64,000 nt of DNA from JBCCTX01 sp965263105 (GTDB taxonomy: Bacteria; Bacteroidota; Bacteroidia; J057): contig CBDHGL010000002.1 in assembly GCA_965263105.1 (NCBI GenBank), positions 806,001 to 870,000 of the forward strand, written 5' to 3'. Positions 26,996 to 35,744 of the stretch are shown one piece after another. The position numbers and the translations under genes were made by a program. The notes beneath the pieces were generated by a model that did not search any database, was not told the DNA's origin, and saw only the letters and a program-made list of their open reading frames with translations. Positions within the stretch are counted from its first letter, which is position 1, and each line of letters starts with the position of its first letter.

Positions 26996-27438
26996 TTCAA
27001 GATTTCCTCTATTACCCCTTTATGAGAAATTTTGGGAGTATGCTTAATCGATATAAAGCCCATACTTTCATAGAAATTAGCCGCCGCCAAATGATCGGTA
27101 AAGAGAACCACTTCATGAAACTGAGGCTGCGCCTGAAGGAGTATATGCTCAAGCAACCTTTTTCCCAAACCCTGCCTCCTCCACCTTGAAGCAATATAGA
27201 AACGCCTCAAGCGACCAATTGACGGATTTTGCAGAAAAGGATCTATGTTTATTCCCCCAATTCCTGCCAAAATAGATCCTATCCAAATAGAAAATAAGCC
27301 TTCCCCTTCTTTATCAAATCGGTTGTTGCCTTGTACCCATTCCTGTTGAAGACGATCCAGAAAGTGATATCCTTCCTGAAGACTTTCCAACCTAAGCCTT
27401 TCAAAACCCGGAAAAGGAATCAGGGAAACTTCTGTCAA
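26992..27438 (-). CDS. GNAT-family N-acetyltransferase
   Basis: 148 residues. It shows the GNAT acetyl-CoA signature 'IASRWRRQGLGKRLLEHIL' (R/QxxGxG/A) preceded by 'GRLRRFYI' and followed by 'VLFTDHLAAANFYESMGF', the usual C-terminal product-site strand and helix. The acceptor is unknown; the operon with a permease and a DDAH-like enzyme favours an amino-acid or amine substrate. Its ATG at 27436-27438 faces the oxidase gene, leaving a 66-nt shared promoter region. Confidence 0.85.
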   Translation of the reverse strand: MTEVSLIPFPGFERLRLESLQEGYHFLDRLQQEWVQGNNRFDKEGEGLFSIWIGSILAGIGGINIDPFLQNPSIGRLRRFYIASRWRRQGLGKRLLEHILLQAQPQFHEVVLFTDHLAAANFYESMGFISIKHTPKISHKGVIEEILK

Positions 27439-27504
27439 TTCTCATCATCTTCCTTTAAAGGAAAGCTAATTTTTGCTAATTTCCGATTCTACCAACCCCT
27501 TACT

Positions 27505-28878
27505 ATGAAAAAGCGAACCTTTCTCAAAAAGTCCTCTACCTTACTCGCAAGCAGTGCCCTTATGCCTATATTTTCCTGCGAAACAGAACCTGCAAAGCTT
27601 TCTACTCCCAAAGACCCTCGAACCAACTGGGCGGGGAACCTCACTTACAGTACGGATAATTTACACCTTCCGGAAACGGTCGAACAGGTCCAAGAGTGGG
27701 TGAATAAGTGTGAAGCTGCCCGGGCTTTAGGGAGCCGCCACTGCTTCAATGCCATAGCAGATAGCCAAAGCCACCAGATCTCCTTGGCACGAATGAACAA
27801 GGTTGTCTCTCTGGATGAGGCCGGTCAAACCGTCACGGTGGAAGCTGGGATTCGATATGGGGAACTAAGCCCTTATCTCCACGAACGGGGCTTTGCCCTC
27901 CATAACCTAGCCTCCTTACCTCATATTTCAGTTGCAGGAGCCTGTGCTACCGCTACGCACGGCTCCGGAATGAGCAATGGCAACCTGGCTTCTGTTGTGA
28001 GGGGCATCGAGTTTGTAGATGCCGGTGGGAATCTTCATCAGTTAAGCGCTGGTGATGCCCAGTTTCCGGGAGCTGTGGTCCATCTAGGAGGCCTGGGAGT
28101 CATCACAAAGGTTACGCTTGGCATCGAACCTACTTATGAGGTAACTCAAGATGTATTCCTGGACTTACCCAAAACTCAGTTAGAAGAGCATTTCGAAGAG
28201 ATTATGTCTGCAGGCTACAGCGTGAGCCTATTTACAGATTATAAAACGGATAAGGTCAACCAGGTCTGGATCAAGCGCAAAGTTCCTGCATCCAGAGAGG
28301 TGGAACCAATCGGGGAATTTTTTGAAGCGACTGCTGCTACCCGCGATGTGCATCCCATCATCGAAATATCCGCCGAAAGCTGTACCCAGCAAATGGCCGT
28401 TCCTGGTCCCTGGTACGAGCGCCTTCCGCATTTTCGGATGAACTTTACCCCCAGCAGTGGCAAGGAACTGCAAACGGAGTACTTTGTCCCCCGGAGTAAG
28501 GCGATAGAAGCGATCAATGCCATATACGCCATGGCAGATCAGGTGAGCCCCCTACTTATGATCACAGAAATTCGAAGCATTGATGCTGATGATTTGTGGA
28601 TGAGTCCCTGTTATCAGGAACCCTGTATTGCCATTCACTTCACCTGGGAGCAGGACTGGGAGGGACTGAAACAATTGCTCCCCACACTGGAAAAGGCTTT
28701 GGCAGCCTTCGAAGCCCGGCCTCACTGGGGAAAAATATTCGGTTTTTCAGGGGAGTACCTCTCTGAAAGATATAGCCAAATGCCTCAATTTAAAGAGCTA
28801 TTGGCCAGTTATGATCCCAACGGGAAATTTCGGAATGACTTTATGAATCGCTATATCTTCTATGCAGATACGCATTAG
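27505..28878 (+). CDS. D-arabinono-1,4-lactone oxidase / alditol oxidase-like FAD enzyme
   Basis: I start at the ATG at 27505, where an export signal begins ('KKRTFLKKSSTLLASSALMPIFSC', a Tat-like or lipoprotein leader); the open frame continues upstream into the divergent promoter. The 457-residue product has an FAD-binding PCMH domain: 'RALGSRHCFNAIADSQ', 'VEAGIRYGELSPYLHERGFALHNL'-type segment, 'ISVAGACATATHGSG'. The C-terminal ALO domain ends in 'WGKIFGFSGEYL..RY..M..FKELLASYDPNGKFRNDFMNRYIF', very close to alditol and xylitol oxidases. These enzymes oxidise sugar alcohols or aldonolactones and produce H2O2. Its last 17 nt overlap a truncated GNAT reading frame. Confidence 0.88.
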   Translation: MKKRTFLKKSSTLLASSALMPIFSCETEPAKLSTPKDPRTNWAGNLTYSTDNLHLPETVEQVQEWVNKCEAARALGSRHCFNAIADSQSHQISLARMNKVVSLDEAGQTVTVEAGIRYGELSPYLHERGFALHNLASLPHISVAGACATATHGSGMSNGNLASVVRGIEFVDAGGNLHQLSAGDAQFPGAVVHLGGLGVITKVTLGIEPTYEVTQDVFLDLPKTQLEEHFEEIMSAGYSVSLFTDYKTDKVNQVWIKRKVPASREVEPIGEFFEATAATRDVHPIIEISAESCTQQMAVPGPWYERLPHFRMNFTPSSGKELQTEYFVPRSKAIEAINAIYAMADQVSPLLMITEIRSIDADDLWMSPCYQEPCIAIHFTWEQDWEGLKQLLPTLEKALAAFEARPHWGKIFGFSGEYLSERYSQMPQFKELLASYDPNGKFRNDFMNRYIFYADTH

Positions 28879-28999
28879 AAAAGAGGAGCCCGCGGATTAC
28901 CCTCAAATTGAAGAAATTATACGGGATGCCTTTCGGGGTGATCCCCATAGTGATCATACAGAACAACACCTGTTGTCTATCGACAAATTAACCAACTAA
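28862..28999 (+). pseudogene. Truncated GNAT acetyltransferase, N-terminal remnant
   Basis: A 45-codon frame begins at the ATG at 28862, overlapping the end of the oxidase, and reads 'MQIRIRKEEPADYPQIEEI', then 'IRDAFRGDPHSDHTEQHLL'. This is the typical first strand and helix of YhbS-like GNAT enzymes, which are about 160-180 residues long. Similarity stops at 'SIDKLTN', exactly where an ATCGAC repeat arm and the 3' end of the DUF1552 gene begin. The acetyl-CoA-binding half is missing and was not found on the far side of the DUF1552/DUF1592 pair. This marks a deletion or insertion breakpoint. Confidence 0.65.
28975..28984. repeat. Partial repeat arm at the GNAT/DUF1552 junction
   Basis: GTCTATCGAC at 28975-28984, followed by AAATTAAC, closely matches the right end of repeat copy B (ATCGACTAATTAAC at 30487-30500). 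In both places the TTA that follows is the stop codon (TAA on the minus strand) of the adjacent gene. This looks like the eroded end of a sixth element. Short, so supported mainly by position. Confidence 0.4.
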
Positions 29000-30373
29000 A
29001 ATCTCCGGCAACATCTGGGTAGCATCTGCAAAACCATTGACTTCAGCATCCATAACATGGGCCATGGTCTGGTATAAATTGGCAAGGGGGGTTTCTTCAG
29101 CGAAGGAAAGGTGTCGCCCAGTTTTGAGTCTACCTCCGCCTCCTCCGGCCAGAATAATGGGCAGGTTCTCTTCAGCATGGCGATCCCCATTGCGAAGTCC
29201 TGAGCCAAACATGACCATGGACTGGTCTAGTAAGGTACCATTCCCCTCAGGGATAGACCGAAGCTTCTCTAGAAAATAAGCTAGCTGTTCCATGTGCCAA
29301 GTATTGATCAGCTCGTATTGCTTCATCCTCCGAGGATCGTTCTGGTGGTGGGAAATAGAATGGAAACTATCCTTGACTCCTTCCAGGAAGGAGAAATTTC
29401 TTCCACTGGCCGCATTGCCAAACATGAAGGTACCTACACGGCTGGCATCGCTCCAAAAGGCAAGGGCCATGATATCCAGCATCAGCCTCACTTTTTCGGT
29501 AACATCCAAGCCCATCTCCAAGTCTATGTACTCGTCGATGCGTATATCCATTCGTTCTAGTTCCTTCTTCATGCCAGGGGAAATTCCCGCCTCAAAGTCC
29601 TTCATTTGACCTTTGTTTTCCAGGCGCATTTCAATGGAGCGAATAGATTCCAAGTATTCCGCCAATTTGTTTTGGTCGGCAATGCCCAGGTCTTTTTGTA
29701 AGGCTTTGGCATCTTCCCGAACTGCATCCAGGATGCTGCGCTTGAGTGGACTCTCCGGCTTGGGGTTTTTGGCGGGTACTACGGTCCGGAACATCCGGTC
29801 AAAGGCAAAGCGGGGGTTGATTTCTTTTGCAGCAGGCTTGGTCGCTGACTCCCAGGAAATATAAGAACCATACAAACGCGTGATACCTGTACTGGTACAG
29901 ACCCCACTCTTGATGCGGTCTACCCCATAAACCAAAGAGGGGATAATCGTTTCCTGGCCTACTTTTCTGGCAATCAGTTGGTCAATGGAAGGTCCTCCCG
30001 TATTGACATGGGCCCCTATAGTCCGGTGTACTTCCAGGGAAGTCAAGAAGTTGCCTGTCTTGGTATAATGGCCTTCCACCCCATAAGTGGAATATTTGTT
30101 CATTAACTGCTGGAGGATCAGGAGTTGGTCCTCGAAGCCAGCCAAGGGCTTTAGGATAGGAGACAAGTGGAAATTGCTCCCCAGGTCGTTAGGGGACCAC
30201 TTACCCGGACAGACGCCATTGGGCGCAAACATGAATGCCACTCTCTTGGGGCTGGAAGATAAGGGAGCAGACAAGACAGAGGAAGGCATCATGGCCTCCA
30301 GGAAAGGTAGGGAGATGCATACGCCCATGCCTTTGAGCATTCTTCTTCGAGATATTTGCCAGGGTCTGGTCAT
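28988..30373 (-). CDS. DUF1552 family Tat-exported protein
   Basis: 461 residues. The N-terminus 'WQISRRRMLKGMGVCISLPFLEAM' is a twin-arginine signal with a hydrophobic core, as is usual for DUF1552. Family landmarks: 'RVAFMFAPNGVCPGKWSPND', 'GGPSIDQLIARKVG', 'VFGSGLRNGDRHAEENLPIILAGGGGGRLKTGRHL'. It belongs with the alkaline-phosphatase-like sulfatase/DUF1501 fold group; no biochemical role is established. In Planctomycetota, Verrucomicrobiota and some Bacteroidota it is almost always paired with a DUF1592 cytochrome-like protein, as here. A folded-protein export route suggests a bound cofactor or metal. Confidence 0.9.
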   Translation of the reverse strand: MTRPWQISRRRMLKGMGVCISLPFLEAMMPSSVLSAPLSSSPKRVAFMFAPNGVCPGKWSPNDLGSNFHLSPILKPLAGFEDQLLILQQLMNKYSTYGVEGHYTKTGNFLTSLEVHRTIGAHVNTGGPSIDQLIARKVGQETIIPSLVYGVDRIKSGVCTSTGITRLYGSYISWESATKPAAKEINPRFAFDRMFRTVVPAKNPKPESPLKRSILDAVREDAKALQKDLGIADQNKLAEYLESIRSIEMRLENKGQMKDFEAGISPGMKKELERMDIRIDEYIDLEMGLDVTEKVRLMLDIMALAFWSDASRVGTFMFGNAASGRNFSFLEGVKDSFHSISHHQNDPRRMKQYELINTWHMEQLAYFLEKLRSIPEGNGTLLDQSMVMFGSGLRNGDRHAEENLPIILAGGGGGRLKTGRHLSFAEETPLANLYQTMAHVMDAEVNGFADATQMLPEILVG

Positions 30374-30388
30374 AGTTATATGGTTGTT

Positions 30389-30494
30389 TAGTCCACAGTC
30401 GACGGTCCACAGTCAGAATTCATTTAAGTTAAAGGGTCAATAGTTTCTGGTCTGAGTCTCAGGATAAAAACTGTGGACTGTGGACCATCGACTA
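30389..30494. repeat. Interspersed palindromic repeat, copy B
   Basis: A 106-nt element fills the gap between the DUF1552 and DUF1592 genes. The left arm (30389-30414) contains AGTCGACGGTCCACAGTC. The right arm (30470-30494), read on the other strand, has AGTCGATGGTCCACAGTC, 17 of 18 identical. The ends therefore form terminal inverted repeats, with a 55-nt unrelated centre. The best preserved copy in the window. Confidence 0.75.
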
Positions 30495-30495
30495 A

Positions 30496-32475
30496 TTAAC
30501 TTGCCTTCGGCTTTTGGGGTACGTCTTTAATATCACTTTTCTTGTAGCGAAAGGGATAGCTCTGGACCAATTCTAATATAAACGTTTCACTGTGAAAATC
30601 CGATTCCAACAAGGTATTCTGTAAATGTTGAACAGTGGGGCTATCCTTAAATATAATCCCACGCCCGAGGGCAAAAGAGAGCATCTTCCGGCTGAAGTTT
30701 TTGGCAAAAAGTTCCTTTTGGCCCGTTAGAATTTTACGCAACTGAGCGGGACCTTCAAAGGTTTCCCCTGATTTCATGACGCCTGAAGGGTCTATGAGTT
30801 CTTTGCCATAGGCTGTTCGCCAACGGCCCATCCCATCAAAATTTTCCAGGCCCAATCCAATTGGATCCATCGCCTGATGACAACCCGAACAAGCCGGGTC
30901 AGCCCGATGCTTTTCTAAGAGGGTACGAAGGGAGACCTCCGTTTGAGAAGAATCATGACTTGCCTCTAATTCCGGGACATTGGGTGGGGGCGGTGGTGGA
31001 GGAGTCCCCAATATTTGTTCCAGCACCCATTTTCCTCTCAGTACCGGACTAGTTCGTGTCGGGAGGGAGGTAGCTGTTAATACCCCCGCCATTCCCAAAA
31101 CGCCTCCTCTTTCGGAAGAGGCGAATGTCACCTTGCGAAGGGTATCTCCTTCGATCCCAGAAATCCCATAATGCTCTGCGAGTTTCTGATTCAAAAAGCT
31201 GTAATCGCTATCTATTAAGTCCAACAAATTTTTCCTTTCTAGCAATACATGATTGAAAAACAATTCGACCTCTTTGAGCATGAGGGCTTTTAGAACCGGA
31301 TTGAAGTCTGGATATAACTCGGCGTCCAATTGAAAGGAAGGGTCTTTTAACTCTTTTAGTTCCAGCCATTGTAAGGCGAATTGAGCCCCCAATCTATGGG
31401 TTTTGGGACTTTTCAACATGCGCCGGACTTCCCGCTGAAGTACTGCTGGGTCATGTAAATTTTCCCTATAAGCCACATCGAGCAGTTCTTGATCAGGAAT
31501 GCTGGACCACAGAAAAAAGGAAAGCCGGGAGGCCAATTCAAAATTGCTGATGGGATATGGCCCTTCAAGCTTGGGGTCGCTTTCTATGCGATACAAAAAA
31601 TTATGGGAGATAAGAATGCGTTTCAAGGTCTCTTTGATACTGGCATCAAAACGATCCTCCTTACCCTCAAATAATAGATAAGCCTCTTTGAAAAAATCCT
31701 GGATCCGAAGCTTTTCTTCCCGGGATAGGAAATCCCGAAAGGCCAGCGTAGCAATAGGAAAAAGTATTTCTGAAGCATGTGCTATCGGTCTCTCCAGCGA
31801 TAGGTCTTTGGCAAAAAAGGTGCGGTACCAAAAGTTTCTCAGCACATTCCCCCAAGAGTTTCTATACTCGGGAACCAATTCCCTCCAGGCCTCTTCATCG
31901 CGATATATGCCTTCCACAATTCCTTCAGCTGCTTCGAAGTAGCGTTCTATAAGGAGCGGGGTTAGGTAAAGGGTCCCAGCTTGATTGTCAAAGCCTCCTC
32001 CTCCAGATGGATCTGAGGGGAAAATAGAATCTACATTGACCTCTACATGTAGCAAATCCTTTATCACATAATGGTACTCCTGGTTGTTCAAACGCCTGGG
32101 AGGGACCAGACCTGGGTCCTTCTCATCCAGAGCAGCTTGCAAATAGCTATCTAAATAGAAGGTGACGGTATCTATTTCTCGTTGACTCAAAGCCGGACGC
32201 GTATCGGGAGGCATGGTTCGGTTTTCCACCTGGTGAATGATCTCTTGAAACAATTCCCCCCTTCGGACGATGGAGCTGATAAAGAAATAGTTGTCGAAAT
32301 TGATCCCGGCTTTGTTGTCTTCTCCATTGTGACAGGGAAAACAATGCTTATATAAAATGGGCCTAACATTTCTCTGGTAGTGCTTCTGACGGGGATCATC
32401 CGGCTGGGCCGAGACAAAGGCATATAACCCCCAAAATAGGAGAAAAAACATCCCATATTTGACTCGGTTCCGCAT
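30496..32475 (-). CDS. DUF1587/DUF1592/DUF1588/DUF1585 protein with two haem-c motifs
   Basis: 659 residues. Signal peptide 'FFLLFWGLYAFVSAQ'. The N-terminal planctomycete-type cytochrome module has 'CFPCHNG' (Cys45, Cys48, His49). The DUF1587 part ('RRLNNQEYHYVIKDLL', 'FPSDPSGGGGFDNQAGTL'), DUF1592 ('SFFLWSSIPDQELLDVA') and DUF1588 ('TRTSPVLRGKWVLEQILGTPPPPPPPNVP') follow. A second haem site 'CSGCHQAMDPIG' lies at Cys529, Cys532, His533, and DUF1585 is at the end. It is predicted to be a periplasmic dihaem electron carrier working with the DUF1552 partner. The reaction is not known. Confidence 0.9.
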   Translation of the reverse strand: MRNRVKYGMFFLLFWGLYAFVSAQPDDPRQKHYQRNVRPILYKHCFPCHNGEDNKAGINFDNYFFISSIVRRGELFQEIIHQVENRTMPPDTRPALSQREIDTVTFYLDSYLQAALDEKDPGLVPPRRLNNQEYHYVIKDLLHVEVNVDSIFPSDPSGGGGFDNQAGTLYLTPLLIERYFEAAEGIVEGIYRDEEAWRELVPEYRNSWGNVLRNFWYRTFFAKDLSLERPIAHASEILFPIATLAFRDFLSREEKLRIQDFFKEAYLLFEGKEDRFDASIKETLKRILISHNFLYRIESDPKLEGPYPISNFELASRLSFFLWSSIPDQELLDVAYRENLHDPAVLQREVRRMLKSPKTHRLGAQFALQWLELKELKDPSFQLDAELYPDFNPVLKALMLKEVELFFNHVLLERKNLLDLIDSDYSFLNQKLAEHYGISGIEGDTLRKVTFASSERGGVLGMAGVLTATSLPTRTSPVLRGKWVLEQILGTPPPPPPPNVPELEASHDSSQTEVSLRTLLEKHRADPACSGCHQAMDPIGLGLENFDGMGRWRTAYGKELIDPSGVMKSGETFEGPAQLRKILTGQKELFAKNFSRKMLSFALGRGIIFKDSPTVQHLQNTLLESDFHSETFILELVQSYPFRYKKSDIKDVPQKPKAS

Positions 32476-32693
32476 AGGGTGTAGGTGAAGTAGGCCTAAA
32501 ATTCCGGGTTCTTAATATACAAAATTATGAATCATTCTGAAGAAACTTTGAATGATTCAGGAAAAGAAAGTTTCCTTTACCCCCTCTTCAATAATCTCAG
32601 CCCTCCTTGTTCCAAACACCAGCCGAATAAGGGGGAGATAATTGCATGCAAATTACTAACATGAGCCAAAAATTCATATGAGTCATCTAAATA

Positions 32694-32716
32694 ACAGTGG
32701 ACCGTGGACTGTCGAC
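32694..32716. repeat. Interspersed palindromic repeat, copy C (single arm)
   Basis: ACAGTGGACCGTGGACTGTCGAC is one arm of the family; on the minus strand it begins GTCGACAGTCCACGG. No mate was found between 32476 and 32785. It lies 69 nt before the PadR gene and marks the right side of the DUF1552/DUF1592 pair. The rest of this 310-nt gap holds no gene I can support. Confidence 0.6.
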
Positions 32717-32779
32717 AAAAAAACCAATCCACCATTATACATACCATTAGGAAACAAATAAAATTTTGCTCCGTAATAC

Positions 32780-32791
32780 CTTCATATGAAG
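32780..32791. promoter_or_regulatory. Palindrome CTTCATATGAAG over the PadR start codon
   Basis: A perfect 12-bp palindrome is centred on the PadR ATG (32786-32788), with partial extension by flanking TAC/GTA. PadR repressors usually control their own gene from a palindrome near the start, so this is a candidate operator. The other PadR gene in the window has a different arrangement (direct repeats at 61936 and 61979), which weakens the case. Confidence 0.35.
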
Positions 32792-33121
32792 TATACACAG
32801 TTAGGGGAATTTGAGGAACTGGTGCTCTTGGTCATTGGCACACTAGGAGAGGAGGCGGCCTATAGCATTTCTATCAAAGAGACCCTAAAAGCGCAAACCA
32901 AACGCAACCCCAGCATTGGGGCTATGCATGCCGCACTGAATCGATTGGAGAAAAAAGGCTTTATCGATTCTTATATAGGAGGGGCTACCAATGAACGCGG
33001 CGGCCGTAGAAAGCGCTTTTATTCCCTTACCGCCTTGGGGCGAAAGGCCTTGGACACTTCTTACGAATTGCGATCCAATCTCTATCACGCGCTTCCCAAA
33101 CCCAAATTTTCGCATGAATGA
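32786..33121 (+). CDS. PadR-family transcriptional regulator
   Basis: 111 residues with the PadR winged-helix core: 'LGEFEELVLLVIGTLG', 'AYSISIKETLKAQTKRNPSIGAMHAALNRLEKKGFIDSY', wing 'GGRRKRFYSLTALGRKAL'. The C-terminal helix is short, as in PadR-s1 types. Its last 8 nt overlap the start of a large FtsX-type permease, the usual PadR-permease coupling in Bacteroidota. It probably represses this operon and is released by a small molecule or envelope stress. A near relative at 61592-61921 controls a similar permease. Confidence 0.92.
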   Translation: MKYTQLGEFEELVLLVIGTLGEEAAYSISIKETLKAQTKRNPSIGAMHAALNRLEKKGFIDSYIGGATNERGGRRKRFYSLTALGRKALDTSYELRSNLYHALPKPKFSHE

Positions 33122-35744
33122 GCATCCCAAAAATAGACCTCCGCGCTATCTAGACCGTTTCTTTTGCTGGTTTTGCCGGGAAGAGGAGCGGGAAATTCTT
33201 AGGGGGGACCTATACGAACTGTATGAGAAACGGCTGAAACAAAAAGGGAAACTCTTGGCCGACCTCTTTTTTGGCTTAGAGGTTCTGGATCTCTGCCGCC
33301 CCTTTGTTATCAAAAAAATATCCGAACCTAATACAACCATGATGTTTAAAAACTACTTCATCGTAAGCTATCGAAATTTTGTCCGGCAGAAACTATACTC
33401 CCTCCTCAATGTCGGTGGCCTGGTCATCGGACTTAGCTGTTTTATATTCATCTTTTTCTACATCCAGGATGAACTTAGTTACGACCGTTTCCATGAGAAA
33501 TCCGACCGGATTTACCGCGTGTTGGAACACTTTGAAAGTGAAGGAGTAGGAGAACATTCTGCCAGCTTACCCTTTCCCACGGGACCTGCCCTAAAGAACG
33601 ATTTTCCCAACCAAGTAAAGCATGCGGTGAGGCTATTTAATTTTCAGTCTCCAACTTTAACTCTGGCCAATAAAGAAGCAGATAAGGCCTTCAATGAATC
33701 ACGATTCTTTTTTGCAGACTCAAATTTCCTGGAGGTCTTCGATTTCCATCTAATCGAAGGCAACAAACATATAATCCTAGACCAACCCAACTCCCTTCTA
33801 CTTACTTCCTCAATGGCGAGGAAGTATTTTGGGGAGGAGGACCCCATCGGTAAAATATTGACGTTTCAGGAGAGCCAAGACCTGCTGGTAACCGGCATCT
33901 TGGAGGATTGCCCCAAAAATGCCCATTTCCAATTCGATTTTATTGCTTCCTTTTCGAGTTTGAAACAGTGGTACAATGGCGTCTATCCCCCTGGATGGTA
34001 TTGGAATCCCTGTTGGACTTACGTGCTACTCGACGAATCCACGGATAAACAACGATTAGAAGCCCAATTTCCCCCCTTCGTTGACAAGTACTTTCCCAAT
34101 TTTATCAAAGAAGATGTGGAAATGGAGCTACAACCCCTCGAAGCTATCCACCTCACTTCGAAATTAGATTATGAAATAGAGGCAAATAGCGACATAAAGA
34201 ACATTTACATTTTTGGGGCTATCGCCATTTTTGTCCTGTTTATTGCCGCCATCAATTTTGTCAACCTCAGTACGGCTCGGGCAACCAAACGGGCGAGAGA
34301 GGTGGGGGTGAGAAAAACCCTGGGCAGCAAGAAATCCCAACTGATTACCCAGTTTGTTTTTGAATCTATCCTGATGACCTTACTGTCGGTCATCATTGCC
34401 TGTGTTGTGGTTTCCTCTCTTCTCCCGGGTTTTAATGCGCTGGTTGAAAAGGATATTTCATTTGCCCAAATGCTCAAGCCTGGATTTGTAATCGGGGCAG
34501 GGCTATTGGCCCTGGTGGTAGGCTTATTTTCAGGCTTCTATCCAGCCTTTATTTTGTCTTCATTCAAGGCAGTCAAGGTATTAAAGAACGCCCAACTCAA
34601 ACCCCGAGGCCTTACCTTTCGCAAGGTCTTGGTTACCACACAATTTGCCATCTCTATTTTTCTCATCGTAGGAACTTTGGTCGCCATTGATCAATTCAAT
34701 CTCCTCCAAGACCAGGATGTAGGCTTTGAGCAGGATCATGTCCTAATGGTTCCCGTCATACGCTCTCCGATGGGACAGCACTACGAAGATTTCAAATTTG
34801 AGGCACTCAAAAGTCCCTATGTGCAATCCATCACAGGGGTTGAAGAAATTATTGGGGCCAAGCACCAGGTAGGCAATTATCGCTTTGAAGGCATGGATCG
34901 CTCCAAGCCCTTTCCTCGCTTTTTTGTCCTACACGATTTTGCCAAGACCATGAACATAGAAATGGCTGCTGGCCGGGATTATTCCAAAGAATATGTTGCG
35001 GATGACACCCTGGCTCAGGTCGTCAATGAAGCCTTTGTAAAGGCCATGGGATGGGGTTCTCCAGAGGAAGCCCTCAACAAGCGCTTCTATCGGAGAAATG
35101 AATTGAGGGGAAAGATTGTAGGGGTTGTCAAGGACTACAACTTTGTCTCCAAACACAACCCGATTGGCCCCATTGTTTTGGACCTGAATACCAATCCGGG
35201 AGCATTCAATTTGTTTATCAAGTACCTGGCTGTCAAAATAGATCCGAACAACGTCAAACAGGCTTTGAGCGATTTGGAAGGGGCCTGGACAGCCACCTTG
35301 GCCAATCGGCCCTTCGACGCCTTCTTTTTAGAAGACCGACTGAACGATTCCTATAAGTCTGAGCAGAAGCTGAGCAAGATTACGGTCATTTTTTCCATTC
35401 TGGCGATTCTGGTAGCCTGTATGGGCCTATTTGGCCTGGCTACCTTCAGCATCGAGCGACGTACCAAAGAAATCGGCGTAAGGAAGATCTTGGGGATTCG
35501 CACTTCACAGATTTTAGTCCTCCTCTCAGAAGAGTTCGTCTACCTCATTCTAACCGCTTTTGCGGTCAGTATACCTGCTGCGTATTTTCTTCTCAACGGC
35601 TGGTTAAATGGCTTTGCCTACAGAGTATCTTTAGAGGTGTGGCCTTTTATAATCGCAGGTTTCATTACCATGGTGGTGGCCTTGTTGACTATTTCGTGTA
35701 CCATGCTTTCCGGGCCTCTTCGATCAATCCGGTTCAGGCACTGA
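33114..35744 (+). CDS. FtsX/MacB-type ABC permease with N-terminal permease-prefix domain; C-terminus frameshifted
   Basis: I start at ATG 33114, overlapping the PadR stop. The N-terminal ~75 residues ('RFFCWFCREEEREILRGDLYELYEKR') form the soluble prefix domain seen on PadR-linked permeases. Two FtsX units follow, each with 'MacB-PCD' periplasmic sequence, and motifs such as 'STARATKRAREVGVRKTLGSKKSQL' and 'FSIERRTKEIGVRKILGIRTSQIL'. No ATPase gene is adjacent. The frame ends at 35742-35744 with 'RSIRFRH'. The -1 frame from 35699 instead gives 'YHAFRASSINPVQALKYE' to a TAA at 35753-35755, the family's normal ending. A single-base indel near 35697 is likely. Loss of about 18 normal residues may be tolerated. 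Confidence 0.9.
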   Translation: MNEHPKNRPPRYLDRFFCWFCREEEREILRGDLYELYEKRLKQKGKLLADLFFGLEVLDLCRPFVIKKISEPNTTMMFKNYFIVSYRNFVRQKLYSLLNVGGLVIGLSCFIFIFFYIQDELSYDRFHEKSDRIYRVLEHFESEGVGEHSASLPFPTGPALKNDFPNQVKHAVRLFNFQSPTLTLANKEADKAFNESRFFFADSNFLEVFDFHLIEGNKHIILDQPNSLLLTSSMARKYFGEEDPIGKILTFQESQDLLVTGILEDCPKNAHFQFDFIASFSSLKQWYNGVYPPGWYWNPCWTYVLLDESTDKQRLEAQFPPFVDKYFPNFIKEDVEMELQPLEAIHLTSKLDYEIEANSDIKNIYIFGAIAIFVLFIAAINFVNLSTARATKRAREVGVRKTLGSKKSQLITQFVFESILMTLLSVIIACVVVSSLLPGFNALVEKDISFAQMLKPGFVIGAGLLALVVGLFSGFYPAFILSSFKAVKVLKNAQLKPRGLTFRKVLVTTQFAISIFLIVGTLVAIDQFNLLQDQDVGFEQDHVLMVPVIRSPMGQHYEDFKFEALKSPYVQSITGVEEIIGAKHQVGNYRFEGMDRSKPFPRFFVLHDFAKTMNIEMAAGRDYSKEYVADDTLAQVVNEAFVKAMGWGSPEEALNKRFYRRNELRGKIVGVVKDYNFVSKHNPIGPIVLDLNTNPGAFNLFIKYLAVKIDPNNVKQALSDLEGAWTATLANRPFDAFFLEDRLNDSYKSEQKLSKITVIFSILAILVACMGLFGLATFSIERRTKEIGVRKILGIRTSQILVLLSEEFVYLILTAFAVSIPAAYFLLNGWLNGFAYRVSLEVWPFIIAGFITMVVALLTISCTMLSGPLRSIRFRH

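Noticed and set aside
32991..33113. Upstream extension of the FtsX permease start
   Set aside because: The extra 41 codons lie entirely within the PadR gene in another frame and add no prefix-domain sequence; the ATG at 33114 fits the family.
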